NCBI RefSeq assembly: GCF_002872335.1
Contig: NZ_NJAG01000046.1
Coordinates: forward strand, 1 to 36,038
DNA length: 36,038 nt
Direction of reading: 5' to 3'
DNA from: Siphonobacter sp. BAB-5405
GTDB lineage: Bacteria; Bacteroidota; Bacteroidia; Cytophagales; Spirosomataceae
The first letter of the stretch is position 1. The number at the start of each line of letters is the position of its first letter. The notes under the pieces are model-generated. The model had not been told where the DNA came from and ran no database searches. It worked only from the letters and a program-made list of their open reading frames with translations. This document shows positions 1 to 6,963 of this stretch, piece by piece. The translations under genes were made by a program, and so were the position numbers.

Positions 1-283
1 CCAGAGTGGAATTGAAATTTGTAGACCGCATACTGACGCTGTGAGGTGTCAGCGGGTCTTAATCGTACCAGAGTGGAATTGAAATGTGAATCGGGTGAAT
101 CAGGCCCTGTAGCAGGCTGGGGTCTTAATCGTACCAGAGTGGAATTGAAATAAGAAAGGAGCGATAAATGAGGGGCTTATAAAAATCGTCTTAATCGTAC
201 CAGAGTGGAATTGAAATTAAGTGATTACCCAAATATCTTCATCGGCTACGCCCGTCTTAATCGTACCAGAGTAGAATCAAAAC
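1..283 (+). CRISPR. CRISPR array, leader-distal end (4 spacers visible)
   Basis: A 30-bp direct repeat that starts GTCTTAATCGTACCAGAG and ends GGAATTGAAAT occurs at 56-85, 122-151 and 188-217 without change. An 18-bp right part lies at 1-18, so the array continues left of the window. The last copy (254-283) has a degenerate 3' half, typical of the leader-distal end. Spacers are 19-55 (37 bp), 86-121, 152-187 and 218-253 (36 bp each), all unrelated to one another. A repeat ending ATTGAAA(N) with 36-37-bp spacers is common in type I-B and type III systems, where that 3' end becomes the crRNA 5' handle. By this reasoning transcription runs left to right. The subtype is inference because no cas gene is in view. 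Confidence 0.97.
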
Positions 284-1013
284 TTTAGCAAGGCAGATCA
301 ACGCTGACGCAAACCCCTACGGATTGCAACGCAAGTGAGTGAAGTCGTCCATCGAGATTAGGTTGTAATCGTCCTCCAGGCAATCAAACAAAGCCCCACT
401 TCTCACTTGCAGATTACACTACTCCATACGATCAATCACTAACAGAGATTTGGTAAGTCTTCTCTTGACTTCCTTAACGAAACACCCGTTCACTCAACCT
501 GCTGCTTTTCGCTGAGTCAAGTCCTGTCTTTCTTGTAAAATCAAACATTTTTGATCGTATTCGTTAATTAATGCGTACCTTTACGAAATAATAGGTTTCT
601 GCCTTTGCTTTTGCTGACATAGTTTAGGATCATTCTTTCCTCTATCACCAGTTTTCGCTCTCTCAGCTACCGCTTTTTTTGCACTTAAACGGTTTTTCGG
701 GCAGTTGCTGCCAGAGGCCAGATGTTTCGAATTTGCTTCTTTTTCTCACTTGATCCGGTTTTTATAGCCATTGCCTGCCTGGCTGCTCTCTGGCGAGCGA
801 CTTGCGTTTCTTAACTCACCTAACGTATACGTATCCCCAGCGTAAATTTTTAATTGATTTTCTTAGGTCTACTCGTGTAACGATAGGTTTGAACGTACCG
901 CCTCCTTGATAACGCCATCCCGACATTCCTCAAACCGCATCAAATTTACCTATATACCACAGGAAACCATTAGCTCATACTTTACTTACCGGCATACGAT
1001 TAAACCATAGACC
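284..1013. other. Intergenic region / probable long 5' leader of the helicase operon
   Basis: No convincing coding sequence lies in these 730 bases between the CRISPR array and the DEAD-box helicase. The segment 362-389 resembles a decayed array repeat (it begins GTTGTAATCG and ends AATCAAAC). A promoter-like pair at 551-583 would leave a leader of about 420 nt before the helicase start. Long structured leaders are known for cold-shock genes in other bacteria, but no conserved RNA family was recognised here. Confidence 0.5.
551..583 (+). promoter_or_regulatory. Putative Bacteroidota promoter of the helicase/csp operon
   Basis: TTG at 551-553 (inside TTTTTG) is followed after 22 bp by TACCTTTA at 576-583, one base from the Bacteroidota -7 consensus TAnnTTTG. 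Transcription would start near 590, giving a leader of about 420 nt. This is a pattern match only; other starts nearer the gene are possible. Confidence 0.35.
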
Positions 1014-2159
1014 ATGAACTTTCAAGATTTAAATTTAATTAAACCTATACTCCGGGCCTTAACCGATACAGGTTATACGCAGGCTACTGAGATTCAATAC
1101 ACGGCCATTCCACCGGTTCTGCAAGGCAAGGATATTATTGGTTGTGCCCAGACGGGCACGGGCAAAACAGCCGCTTTCGCTATTCCGGTCCTCCAGCTGC
1201 TGAGTCAGAAAACATCCGCTAAATCCGGCATCCGGGCTCTGGTCCTGACGCCCACGCGGGAACTGGCCATTCAAATCGATGAAAATTTCCGAACCTACGG
1301 AAAATATCTGCCTCTGAAACGGCTGTCCATTTTTGGTGGGGTGCCTCAGGGGAAGCAGGTAACAGCGTTAAAAAAAGGAGTAGATATTCTTATTGCCACA
1401 CCGGGCCGACTCCTGGATTTAATGCAGCAGGGATTCGTAAGCCTTTCTCAGTTGGAAATACTGGTTCTGGACGAGGCCGACCGTATGCTTGACATGGGCT
1501 TTGTGAACGATGTCAAGAAGATTCTTACGAAGATACCGGCGGCCAAACAAACGCTGTTTTTTTCAGCGACTATGCCGACTGCAATTCGTAAATTTGCCAA
1601 TACGATTTTACGCCGTCCCGTCGAAATTAATGTAACACCGGTTTCGTCCACGGCCAAAACGGTCCAGCAGTCGGTGTATTTTGTGGAGAAGAAACAGAAA
1701 ACGGGCTTACTCGTTACGCTGTTAAAAGATACTTCCATTCGCCGTACCCTGGTTTTTACCCGCACCAAACACGGAGCAGACAAGCTGGTCAAACAGTTGG
1801 CTCAGATGGGTATTCAGGCAGCGGCCATTCACGGCAATAAGTCTCAAAACGCCCGGCAGAAAGCGTTAAACGATTTCCGGGATAGCCGAATACGAGTACT
1901 GGTGGCTACGGATATTGCCTCTCGGGGCATTGATATTGACGAATTACCCCACGTCGTAAATTATGAAATTCCCGAAGTACCCGAAACGTACGTGCACCGT
2001 ATTGGACGTACCGGAAGGGCGGGATTTAACGGGGTCGCCGTTTCCTTTTGTAATTCAGAGGAAAAGGCAGACTGGATGAACATCCAGAAATTGATAGGCA
2101 TTCGCATGCCTATGATGACGTACAGCAACCCCGCTGGGGAAGCTATTAACCATAAATGA
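1014..2159 (+). CDS. DEAD-box ATP-dependent RNA helicase (RhlE-like)
   Basis: Cytoplasmic ATP-dependent RNA helicase expected to unwind short RNA duplexes in ribosome assembly, RNA decay or cold adaptation. All core motifs are present: Q-motif region at about residues 20-35, Walker A AQTGTGKT 45-52, PTRELA 80-85, TPGR 129-132, DEAD 153-156, SAT 184-186, ATDIASRGID 298-307 and HRIGRTGR 328-335. At 381 residues it is essentially the two RecA-like domains with only a short C-terminal tail, the minimal RhlE type. The ATG at 1014 precedes the Q-motif at the usual distance. The next gene starts 6 bp after the stop and encodes a cold-shock-domain protein, so the genes are very probably co-transcribed and act together on structured RNA. 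Confidence 0.95.
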   Translation: MNFQDLNLIKPILRALTDTGYTQATEIQYTAIPPVLQGKDIIGCAQTGTGKTAAFAIPVLQLLSQKTSAKSGIRALVLTPTRELAIQIDENFRTYGKYLPLKRLSIFGGVPQGKQVTALKKGVDILIATPGRLLDLMQQGFVSLSQLEILVLDEADRMLDMGFVNDVKKILTKIPAAKQTLFFSATMPTAIRKFANTILRRPVEINVTPVSSTAKTVQQSVYFVEKKQKTGLLVTLLKDTSIRRTLVFTRTKHGADKLVKQLAQMGIQAAAIHGNKSQNARQKALNDFRDSRIRVLVATDIASRGIDIDELPHVVNYEIPEVPETYVHRIGRTGRAGFNGVAVSFCNSEEKADWMNIQKLIGIRMPMMTYSNPAGEAINHK

Positions 2160-2165
2160 CCAACT

Positions 2166-2606
2166 ATGAGTGAATCTTTTTCGAAGAAAGAAAATCAGAA
2201 GAAAAAAGCGAAGAAGAAGCAGGATAAAGCTCAAAGAGTAGAAGAGCGGAAGACCAGCAATAATAAAGGCAAATCGATGGAGGACATGATGGCCTACATT
2301 GATGAAAATGGCAATCTGACTTCTACGCCGCCGGATATCCGCAATCGGAAAGAAATTAATCCGGAAGATATTCGCTTAGGAGCGGCTGCCATTATTCAGG
2401 AAGACCCGCAGCGAACCGGCATTGTAGCCGTGTTTAACGAAGCTAAAGGTTTTGGGTTTATCACCGATGATGAAACCCGGGAAGATTTGTTCTTCCACTC
2501 CAGTCAACTGGCACAACCCGTCAAACAGCGGGATCGCGTCACGTTTGAAAAAGAAAAAACGGCCCGAGGATTCAGTGCCGTTCGGATCAATAAAGTAAGT
2601 AAATAA
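2166..2606 (+). CDS. Cold-shock-domain protein with a lysine-rich N-terminal extension
   Basis: 146 residues. The N-terminal ~40 residues are almost entirely Lys/Glu/Gln/Ser and probably disordered. A linker of about 40 residues follows, then one cold-shock domain (about 84-144) with RNP1-like KGFGFI and RNP2-like LFFHSS. The domain binds single-stranded RNA/DNA through exposed aromatics; the basic tail probably adds nonspecific RNA affinity. It starts 6 bp after the helicase stop and is followed 25 bp later by a second, minimal CSP, so the three genes form one operon. A helicase linked to an RNA chaperone suggests joint remodelling of RNA structure. The extended architecture is about twice the length of CspA; the role of the tail is inference. 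Confidence 0.88.
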   Translation: MSESFSKKENQKKKAKKKQDKAQRVEERKTSNNKGKSMEDMMAYIDENGNLTSTPPDIRNRKEINPEDIRLGAAAIIQEDPQRTGIVAVFNEAKGFGFITDDETREDLFFHSSQLAQPVKQRDRVTFEKEKTARGFSAVRINKVSK

Positions 2607-2631
2607 TAAATCAGTTAAACCATCTATTTTC

Positions 2632-2823
2632 ATGCAAGAAGGAATCGTTAAATTCTTCAACCAAACCAAAGGTTTCGGATTCATTACGCCCACCGAAGGT
2701 GGCCAGGATGTCTTTGTTCATATTTCCGGTCTTACGGATGACATTCGTGAAAACGACAAAGTGGTTTTTGAAGTAGAAAACGGCAAAAGAGGCCTTAACG
2801 CCGTAAACGTACGCGTCGTTTAG
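2632..2823 (+). CDS. CspA-family cold-shock protein
   Basis: 63 residues, the standard size of a single five-stranded OB-fold cold-shock protein. RNP1 (KGFGFI) is at about residues 13-18 and RNP2 (VFVHIS) at about 27-32, both intact, as are the surface aromatics (F9, F15, F17). It should act as an RNA chaperone in the cytoplasm. It is the third gene of the helicase operon and is followed about 55 bp later by a strong intrinsic terminator. It is similar to the C-terminal domain of the preceding gene and may derive from a local duplication. Confidence 0.95.
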   Translation: MQEGIVKFFNQTKGFGFITPTEGGQDVFVHISGLTDDIRENDKVVFEVENGKRGLNAVNVRVV

Positions 2824-2877
2824 GTATCTGCGATGACTACGCTGATCTGGGTAACCCAGTTTAGCACCGAGTACAAG

Positions 2878-2930
2878 AACTCCCGAAGTGAAGCGATGGA
2901 AAGCCGCTACTTCGGGAGTTTTTCGTTTTT
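2878..2930 (+). terminator. Intrinsic terminator of the helicase/csp operon
   Basis: A 12-bp perfect stem (AACTCCCGAAGT at 2878-2889 with ACTTCGGGAGTT at 2909-2920) has an inner AGCG/CGCT extension and runs into TTTTTCGTTTTT. It closes the three-gene operon. Confidence 0.9.
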
Positions 2931-3309
2931 AAAGCCTATTGCAGCAAAACCGGACCTATCCGGTTGATTACTTCTTCGAAGCAGTCCTGACGGTTTCCAC
3001 TTCATATTTAGGTTGGGTTGAAGATCGGCCGAATCTACGGCTCTGAGAAGTTCGTAGGGGTGCGAATAAGAGCCGTAGATCCAGTAAGGAGGGATTTTAA
3101 TCCGTTCTGCATTAAAGACCAGTGCTGCATTTATGTAACGATTGTTTGCTAGTCAGGTTTTCCTGACTCATTGACTCTTGCCTTCTGAGTTTTGATCTTT
3201 GCATCGAAAAAGACATTTGTCCGAAGTCAAGGCTAAGGGTACGACCAGCTGGCACCTCCAGTACGAATCAGTAGCCCCTCTTTCGCGTCAACCGATCGCT
3301 GAGAAATTG
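2931..3309. other. Intergenic region before the DsbA-like gene
   Basis: About 380 bases with no gene I can support. The last part holds the promoter at 3171-3201 and a leader of about 100 nt. A TTG-initiated reading frame from 3199 overlaps the -7 element and is therefore unlikely to be the translated start. Confidence 0.5.
3171..3201 (+). promoter_or_regulatory. Bacteroidota-type promoter of the DsbA-like gene
   Basis: TTG at 3171-3173, 20-bp spacer, then GATCTTTG at 3194-3201, matching all but the first base of TAnnTTTG. Transcription should begin near 3208. This excludes the upstream TTG at 3199 as a start codon and favours ATG 3310 or 3430. Confidence 0.5.
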
Positions 3310-4347
3310 ATGAAAACTATTTTACCCACGTCTCTACAAATCGATAAACGTGCTGAGGCTATTTCACTGTTTATTCTTATCCTGCTTTTCCTTGCCTGTT
3401 ATCATTGTTACGCTCAAATCCCAAAAGCCATGAATACAAATCCCTTGTTATGCGATCCCGAGACGGGCGTTTGCGAAATCCCTGGACAAGTCGAAAATAA
3501 AAGCCTTGATCCCATCAAAGCAGAAGATAAACCCGTTAAAATCATTTACTTCACCGACCCCATTTGTTCATCGTGCTGGGGAATCGAGCCGCAGTTAAGA
3601 AGATTGAAACTGGAGTATGGCCCATCCGTAGCGTTTGAGTACCACATGGGTGGATTACTTCCCGACTGGAGTTACAATAGCGGCGGCATTAGTAAACCCT
3701 CCGATGTTGCTCATCACTGGGACGAAGTAAGTGCTCATTACAAAATGCCCATTGATGGCGATGTATGGCTGGAAGACCCGCTGGACTCTTCGTATCCGCC
3801 TTCCATTGCCTTTAAAGCGGCTCAGCTTCAGGATGAAAAGAAAGCCATCTCCTTTTTACGGTTACTCCGGGAAATGGTATTTCTGGAGAAAAAGAACATA
3901 ACCAAATGGGAGCACCTGGCCCATGCGGCTACCCTGGTGGGCTTAAACGCAGAAGAGCTCAGGCAAGCATATGAGCACCAGGCCCAGGACTTATTCAAGG
4001 CAGATCTGGCCCTGGCCCGTCAGATGGGCGTTCGGGGGTTTCCTTCCATTTTCGTTACGAATGCGGCGGGAAAACAGGAATTCGTATACGGCGTTAAACC
4101 CTACAGTACGTTTGAAAACGCTATTAAAACCGTTTATCCTTCCATCGAAAAGCGTGCGTTTCATTCCTCCTGGGAGAGTCTGTTCCAGCACTATCCCACC
4201 CTCACGATACGCGAATTTTCCGAACTCAGTAACCTGCCGCTGACAGAGGGAGAGGCTATTTTGAGAAAATTAGCCAGTGAACATAAACTTAACGTAGTTC
4301 CTTCCAAAAATGGTCCCCTTTTTCAAAGGGTCGATTATAAACGCTAA
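3310..4347 (+). CDS. DsbA/FrnE-family thioredoxin-fold protein (SpxH/YjbH-like)
   Basis: 345 residues from the ATG at 3310. A DsbA-like fold is indicated by a CxxC active site in the context DPICSSCWG (Cys at about residues 86 and 89), the CxxCW form seen in FrnE oxidoreductases and SpxH/YjbH ClpXP adaptors. A cis-Pro loop candidate is GVRGFPSIFV near residue 240. A second Cys pair precedes the domain (CDPETGVC). The C-terminal ~60 residues look like a small helical module after the thioredoxin fold. From 3310 the N-terminus has a hydrophobic stretch (about residues 18-34) ending ACYHCYAQ, suggesting export. The ATG at 3430 would instead give a cytosolic protein beginning at MNTNPLLC. The start and the location are unresolved. 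A strong terminator follows, so the gene is monocistronic. Confidence 0.78.
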   Translation: MKTILPTSLQIDKRAEAISLFILILLFLACYHCYAQIPKAMNTNPLLCDPETGVCEIPGQVENKSLDPIKAEDKPVKIIYFTDPICSSCWGIEPQLRRLKLEYGPSVAFEYHMGGLLPDWSYNSGGISKPSDVAHHWDEVSAHYKMPIDGDVWLEDPLDSSYPPSIAFKAAQLQDEKKAISFLRLLREMVFLEKKNITKWEHLAHAATLVGLNAEELRQAYEHQAQDLFKADLALARQMGVRGFPSIFVTNAAGKQEFVYGVKPYSTFENAIKTVYPSIEKRAFHSSWESLFQHYPTLTIREFSELSNLPLTEGEAILRKLASEHKLNVVPSKNGPLFQRVDYKR

Positions 4348-4362
4348 GGTGTAGTCAATCAA

Positions 4363-4400
4363 ACGGAGGGCATGATTAAAGAATCATGCCCTCCGTTTTT
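4363..4400 (+). terminator. Intrinsic terminator after the DsbA-like gene
   Basis: A perfect 15-bp stem (4363-4377 with 4382-4396, ACGGAGGGCATGATT and its complement) has a 4-nt loop and is followed by TTTTT. It sits 16 bp after the stop codon. Confidence 0.95.
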
Positions 4401-4820
4401 ATGTATACCGCAGTAGCATTTCTGAGCAGATAGCACAGAAAAACCATGCCGGCCAGGGATGCCTTGACAAGTACGAGCGGAACGTCGAAAATGCCAGTAG
4501 ATTTAGCCTTGTTCAACCCTCTGACTGATTCGTACCTGATCGGGTTCTAAAGGCTTTCGCTCGCTCACCATTTGTACTACAGACCTCAAAGCGAACTATG
4601 CTGGCCCTGGGTTTAGATGCGTGCCCTTTCTTCTGCACGCTTTCCCAAAGCAGGTAAGGCTTTCGGATACGAGTTTTAGGGAATCATGTCAGCTATTTTA
4701 CCCGTATTGAAATTATTAAAGTGAAATATTTGTATATCCATAAGTCAGAACCCGCTTTTGTACCTTAATCTTTCTGACGAACTGGTCTTCTCCCTACAAC
4801 GAGTATTTCAATCCGTTCCC
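4401..4820. other. Intergenic region before the MFS exporter
   Basis: About 420 bases with no supported gene. Near the right end, AATATTTG at 4725-4732 resembles a -7 element, with a TTG 15 bp upstream (4707-4709), a shorter spacer than usual. Nothing else was recognised. Confidence 0.4.
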
Positions 4821-6050
4821 ATGTCTCGCAAAACGTATGTTTTCCTAATCCTGATTTTAGGTAGCCTTACGGCATTAGGACCCTTTTCCATTGATATGTA
4901 CCTGCCGGGCTTTCCGGCCATTGCCAAAGATTTGCACACGACGGCGGCGAAAGTCTCGCTTTCGCTGTCCGGATTTTTTATTGGTATCTCCGTCGGACAA
5001 TTATTGTATGGACCCTTACTCGATCGGTTTGGGCGGAAGAAACCCTTGTACGTTGGACTGGTAATCTACATCCTGGCCTCGGCGGGCTGTGCATATACCG
5101 AAAGTATCGATAGTCTGATTTTCATGCGGGTCATTCAGGCCATTGGTAGTTGTGCGGCTTCGGTTGCTTCCATTGCCATGGTCCGCGATTTGTTCCCGGT
5201 GAAGGATAACGCCAAGGTATTTTCGCTACTCCTGCTCGTGGTAGGGGCTTCCCCCATGATTGCCCCTACCGTGGGTGGCTACGTTACTTCGGTATTTGGC
5301 TGGGAAATGGTATTTATGATCCTGATGGGGATGGGACTGCTGGTTTTACTGGCCGTTTTCCTGTGGTTACCCGATAGTTACCAGCCAGATTCCTCCATTT
5401 CCCTGAAGCCGAAACCCATTCTGCAAAACTTCTGGAAGGTCTTACGGGAACCTCAGTTTTACACCTATGCCTTCACGGGAGCCATTGCCTTTGCCGGACT
5501 CTTTGCCTACGTTTCCGGTTCGCCCATTTTATTTATGGAAGTCTTTCATACCGACGAAAAGGTGTACGGCTGGATCTTTGCCTTTCTTTCCGTGGGATTT
5601 ATCGGGTCAAGTCAGGTCAATACGTTAGTGCTAAATAGATACAAGAGCGAACAAATTGTCAGAGTAGCCCTGATGAGTCAGGTACTTATCGCTCTGACCT
5701 TTTTAATGGTAGCCTTGAACGGATGGCTGACGTTGCCCATTACGCTTGTTTTTCTATTCCTGTTCCTAAGCTGTATTGGGTTTACCAATCCCAATGCTTC
5801 CGCCTTGTCCTTAGCCCCCTTCGCTAAAAATGCGGGTAGTGCTTCGGCGTTGATGGGAGCCGTACAAATGGGCATGGGAACCCTGATCTCGGTGTTAATG
5901 AGTCAGTTTGAAGAGCCCTCGGCCTTACCGATGGTGGCTGCCATGGCGGGTTCTGCCAGTCTCGCCCTGATTGTGTTACTGGTGGGTAAGAAAACCATTA
6001 AACAGCAAGTGGAAGTGCAACAGGACGCGGAAGCAGCCTTTTTACATTAA
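4821..6050 (+). CDS. Bcr/CflA-family MFS multidrug efflux transporter
   Basis: 409 residues from ATG 4821, about the usual length for drug:H+ antiporter-1 (12-helix) MFS transporters. The N-terminus reads LTALGPFSIDMYLPGFP, the hallmark of Bcr/CflA proteins. The loop between helices 2 and 3 is GPLLDRFGRKKPLYVG, the MFS signature with D, R, G, R and K. A VRDLFPVKDNAKVFS stretch and a proline/glycine-rich helix 5 (ASPMIAPTVGGY, antiporter motif C-like) follow. It should export small hydrophobic compounds or drugs through the inner membrane using the proton gradient; the substrate cannot be told. A TTG start at 4758 would add 21 residues with no family support. It stands alone, with its own upstream region. 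Confidence 0.9.
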   Translation: MSRKTYVFLILILGSLTALGPFSIDMYLPGFPAIAKDLHTTAAKVSLSLSGFFIGISVGQLLYGPLLDRFGRKKPLYVGLVIYILASAGCAYTESIDSLIFMRVIQAIGSCAASVASIAMVRDLFPVKDNAKVFSLLLLVVGASPMIAPTVGGYVTSVFGWEMVFMILMGMGLLVLLAVFLWLPDSYQPDSSISLKPKPILQNFWKVLREPQFYTYAFTGAIAFAGLFAYVSGSPILFMEVFHTDEKVYGWIFAFLSVGFIGSSQVNTLVLNRYKSEQIVRVALMSQVLIALTFLMVALNGWLTLPITLVFLFLFLSCIGFTNPNASALSLAPFAKNAGSASALMGAVQMGMGTLISVLMSQFEEPSALPMVAAMAGSASLALIVLLVGKKTIKQQVEVQQDAEAAFLH

Positions 6051-6604
6051 CCTCGACTCTCGTTTTACATATTGAAGGGATAGTGCTGCGTTCACCTTTA
6101 TAAAACCAGCTCATCCTATTTGTATGCTTTGTATGCAAAAATTACAGGTAGTATCCGTTAAAAGACGAGTAAAGGTTTCCAGACTTTTCAGTATCCGCTC
6201 CGTCACCGTAATGATTAGTTGATACCTAGATCTGTTGCAATGAAAGTCAAACGTGAACATACGGTCGAGCGATTACAGCCGCTGGATTTAAAGCTCAAGG
6301 GCTTTAAATGTAAGAGGTGCATCCGTCTTTGCCGTGACTCCCTGACTATTCACGTCGAGACTTTTATAAAATAAGCCTTTCCAGTGGGGAGAGTGTCTTT
6401 CATTAAGCCGATCAAACTTTGTTCGTCGGGTAGCATAGTCTATCTTTTGCTACCCCCTAAATCCCGGATTCCTGGGAGGTTGAATCCATTCTGGATACGA
6501 GTTTTACCGGTTTGTTCACCTAGGCTTTTAGTAAAGAGTATTCAGAAATCGCCTTTTTCAGCAAATGCTGGAACTGTTGCCGGACGCCCTGCGGACAACA
6601 TCCG
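6051..6604. other. Intergenic region, possibly eroded coding DNA
   Basis: About 550 bases with no intact gene. A small inverted repeat GGGTAGCA/TGCTACCC lies at 6428-6435 and 6448-6455. The right end runs into the hydrolase remnant, and some of this region may be its eroded 5' part, although I could not match it to a protein. Confidence 0.35.
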
Positions 6605-6896
6605 AACCCGGACAATAAACTTCTGTACACCGGGCTCAGCCTAGCCGTTGTTTTGACAGCCTTCCATCGGACCGATCAGTTGCTGACGCAGCCCTTATGC
6701 ATTGTGGTGGGCGACAAAGTCGGTGGCTTTGGTTCGTATCGGGACAGTTTTGAACTGTACAATAAAGCGGCCTCTACTTCAATAAAAGATTCATGTGGTG
6801 GCTGGAGCCGTCCATTACGATCTATACGATGATCCAAAGGCTACGGGTGAGGCTCTTGAGCAGCTTATTCCCTTTTTCCGCAACAATCTGAGATAA
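6605..6896 (+). pseudogene. Remnant of an alpha/beta-hydrolase (C-terminal part, frameshifted)
   Basis: From about 6605 one frame reads NPDNKLLYTGLSLAVVLTAF, then a stretch with TQPLCIVVGDKVGGFGSYRD and ELYNKAAS. After about 6785-6795 the similarity moves to another frame with IHVVAGAVHYDLYDDPKATG and ends LIPFFRNNLR plus a stop at 6894. These two blocks match the C-terminal end of YcjY-like alpha/beta hydrolases, including the HYDLYD segment that carries the catalytic His. The N-terminal half with the nucleophile elbow is missing and no start is visible, so this is a decayed gene. It was recognised by eye; a protein search of both frames would settle the family. Confidence 0.6.
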
Positions 6897-6909
6897 CTGA
6901 AAAAGAAGC

Positions 6910-6937
6910 GAGTACGGTCTTAGTGGACCGTACTCGT
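6910..6937. terminator. Hairpin terminator between remnant and hydrolase gene
   Basis: An 11-bp perfect stem CGAGTACGGTC (6910-6920) pairs with GACCGTACTCG (6927-6937). On the minus strand it is followed by CTTCTTTTT, so it probably terminates the minus-strand hydrolase gene ending at 6964. On the plus strand the tail is weaker. Confidence 0.7.
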
Positions 6938-6963
6938 TCATAAAAACTTCAGTGTTCAAACAA

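Noticed and set aside
2847-2859. Small CTGGG-TAA-CCCAG hairpin after cspA
   Set aside because: Only 5 bp with a 3-nt loop and no T-run; the strong terminator just downstream explains the end of the operon.
3199-3309. 37-codon N-terminal extension of the DsbA-like protein from TTG 3199
   Set aside because: It would begin inside the -7 promoter element, and the residues before ATG 3310 have no family features.
6384-6644. 86-codon plus-strand frame
   Set aside because: Odd residue mix, and its right part overlaps the hydrolase remnant in a different frame, which has real similarity.
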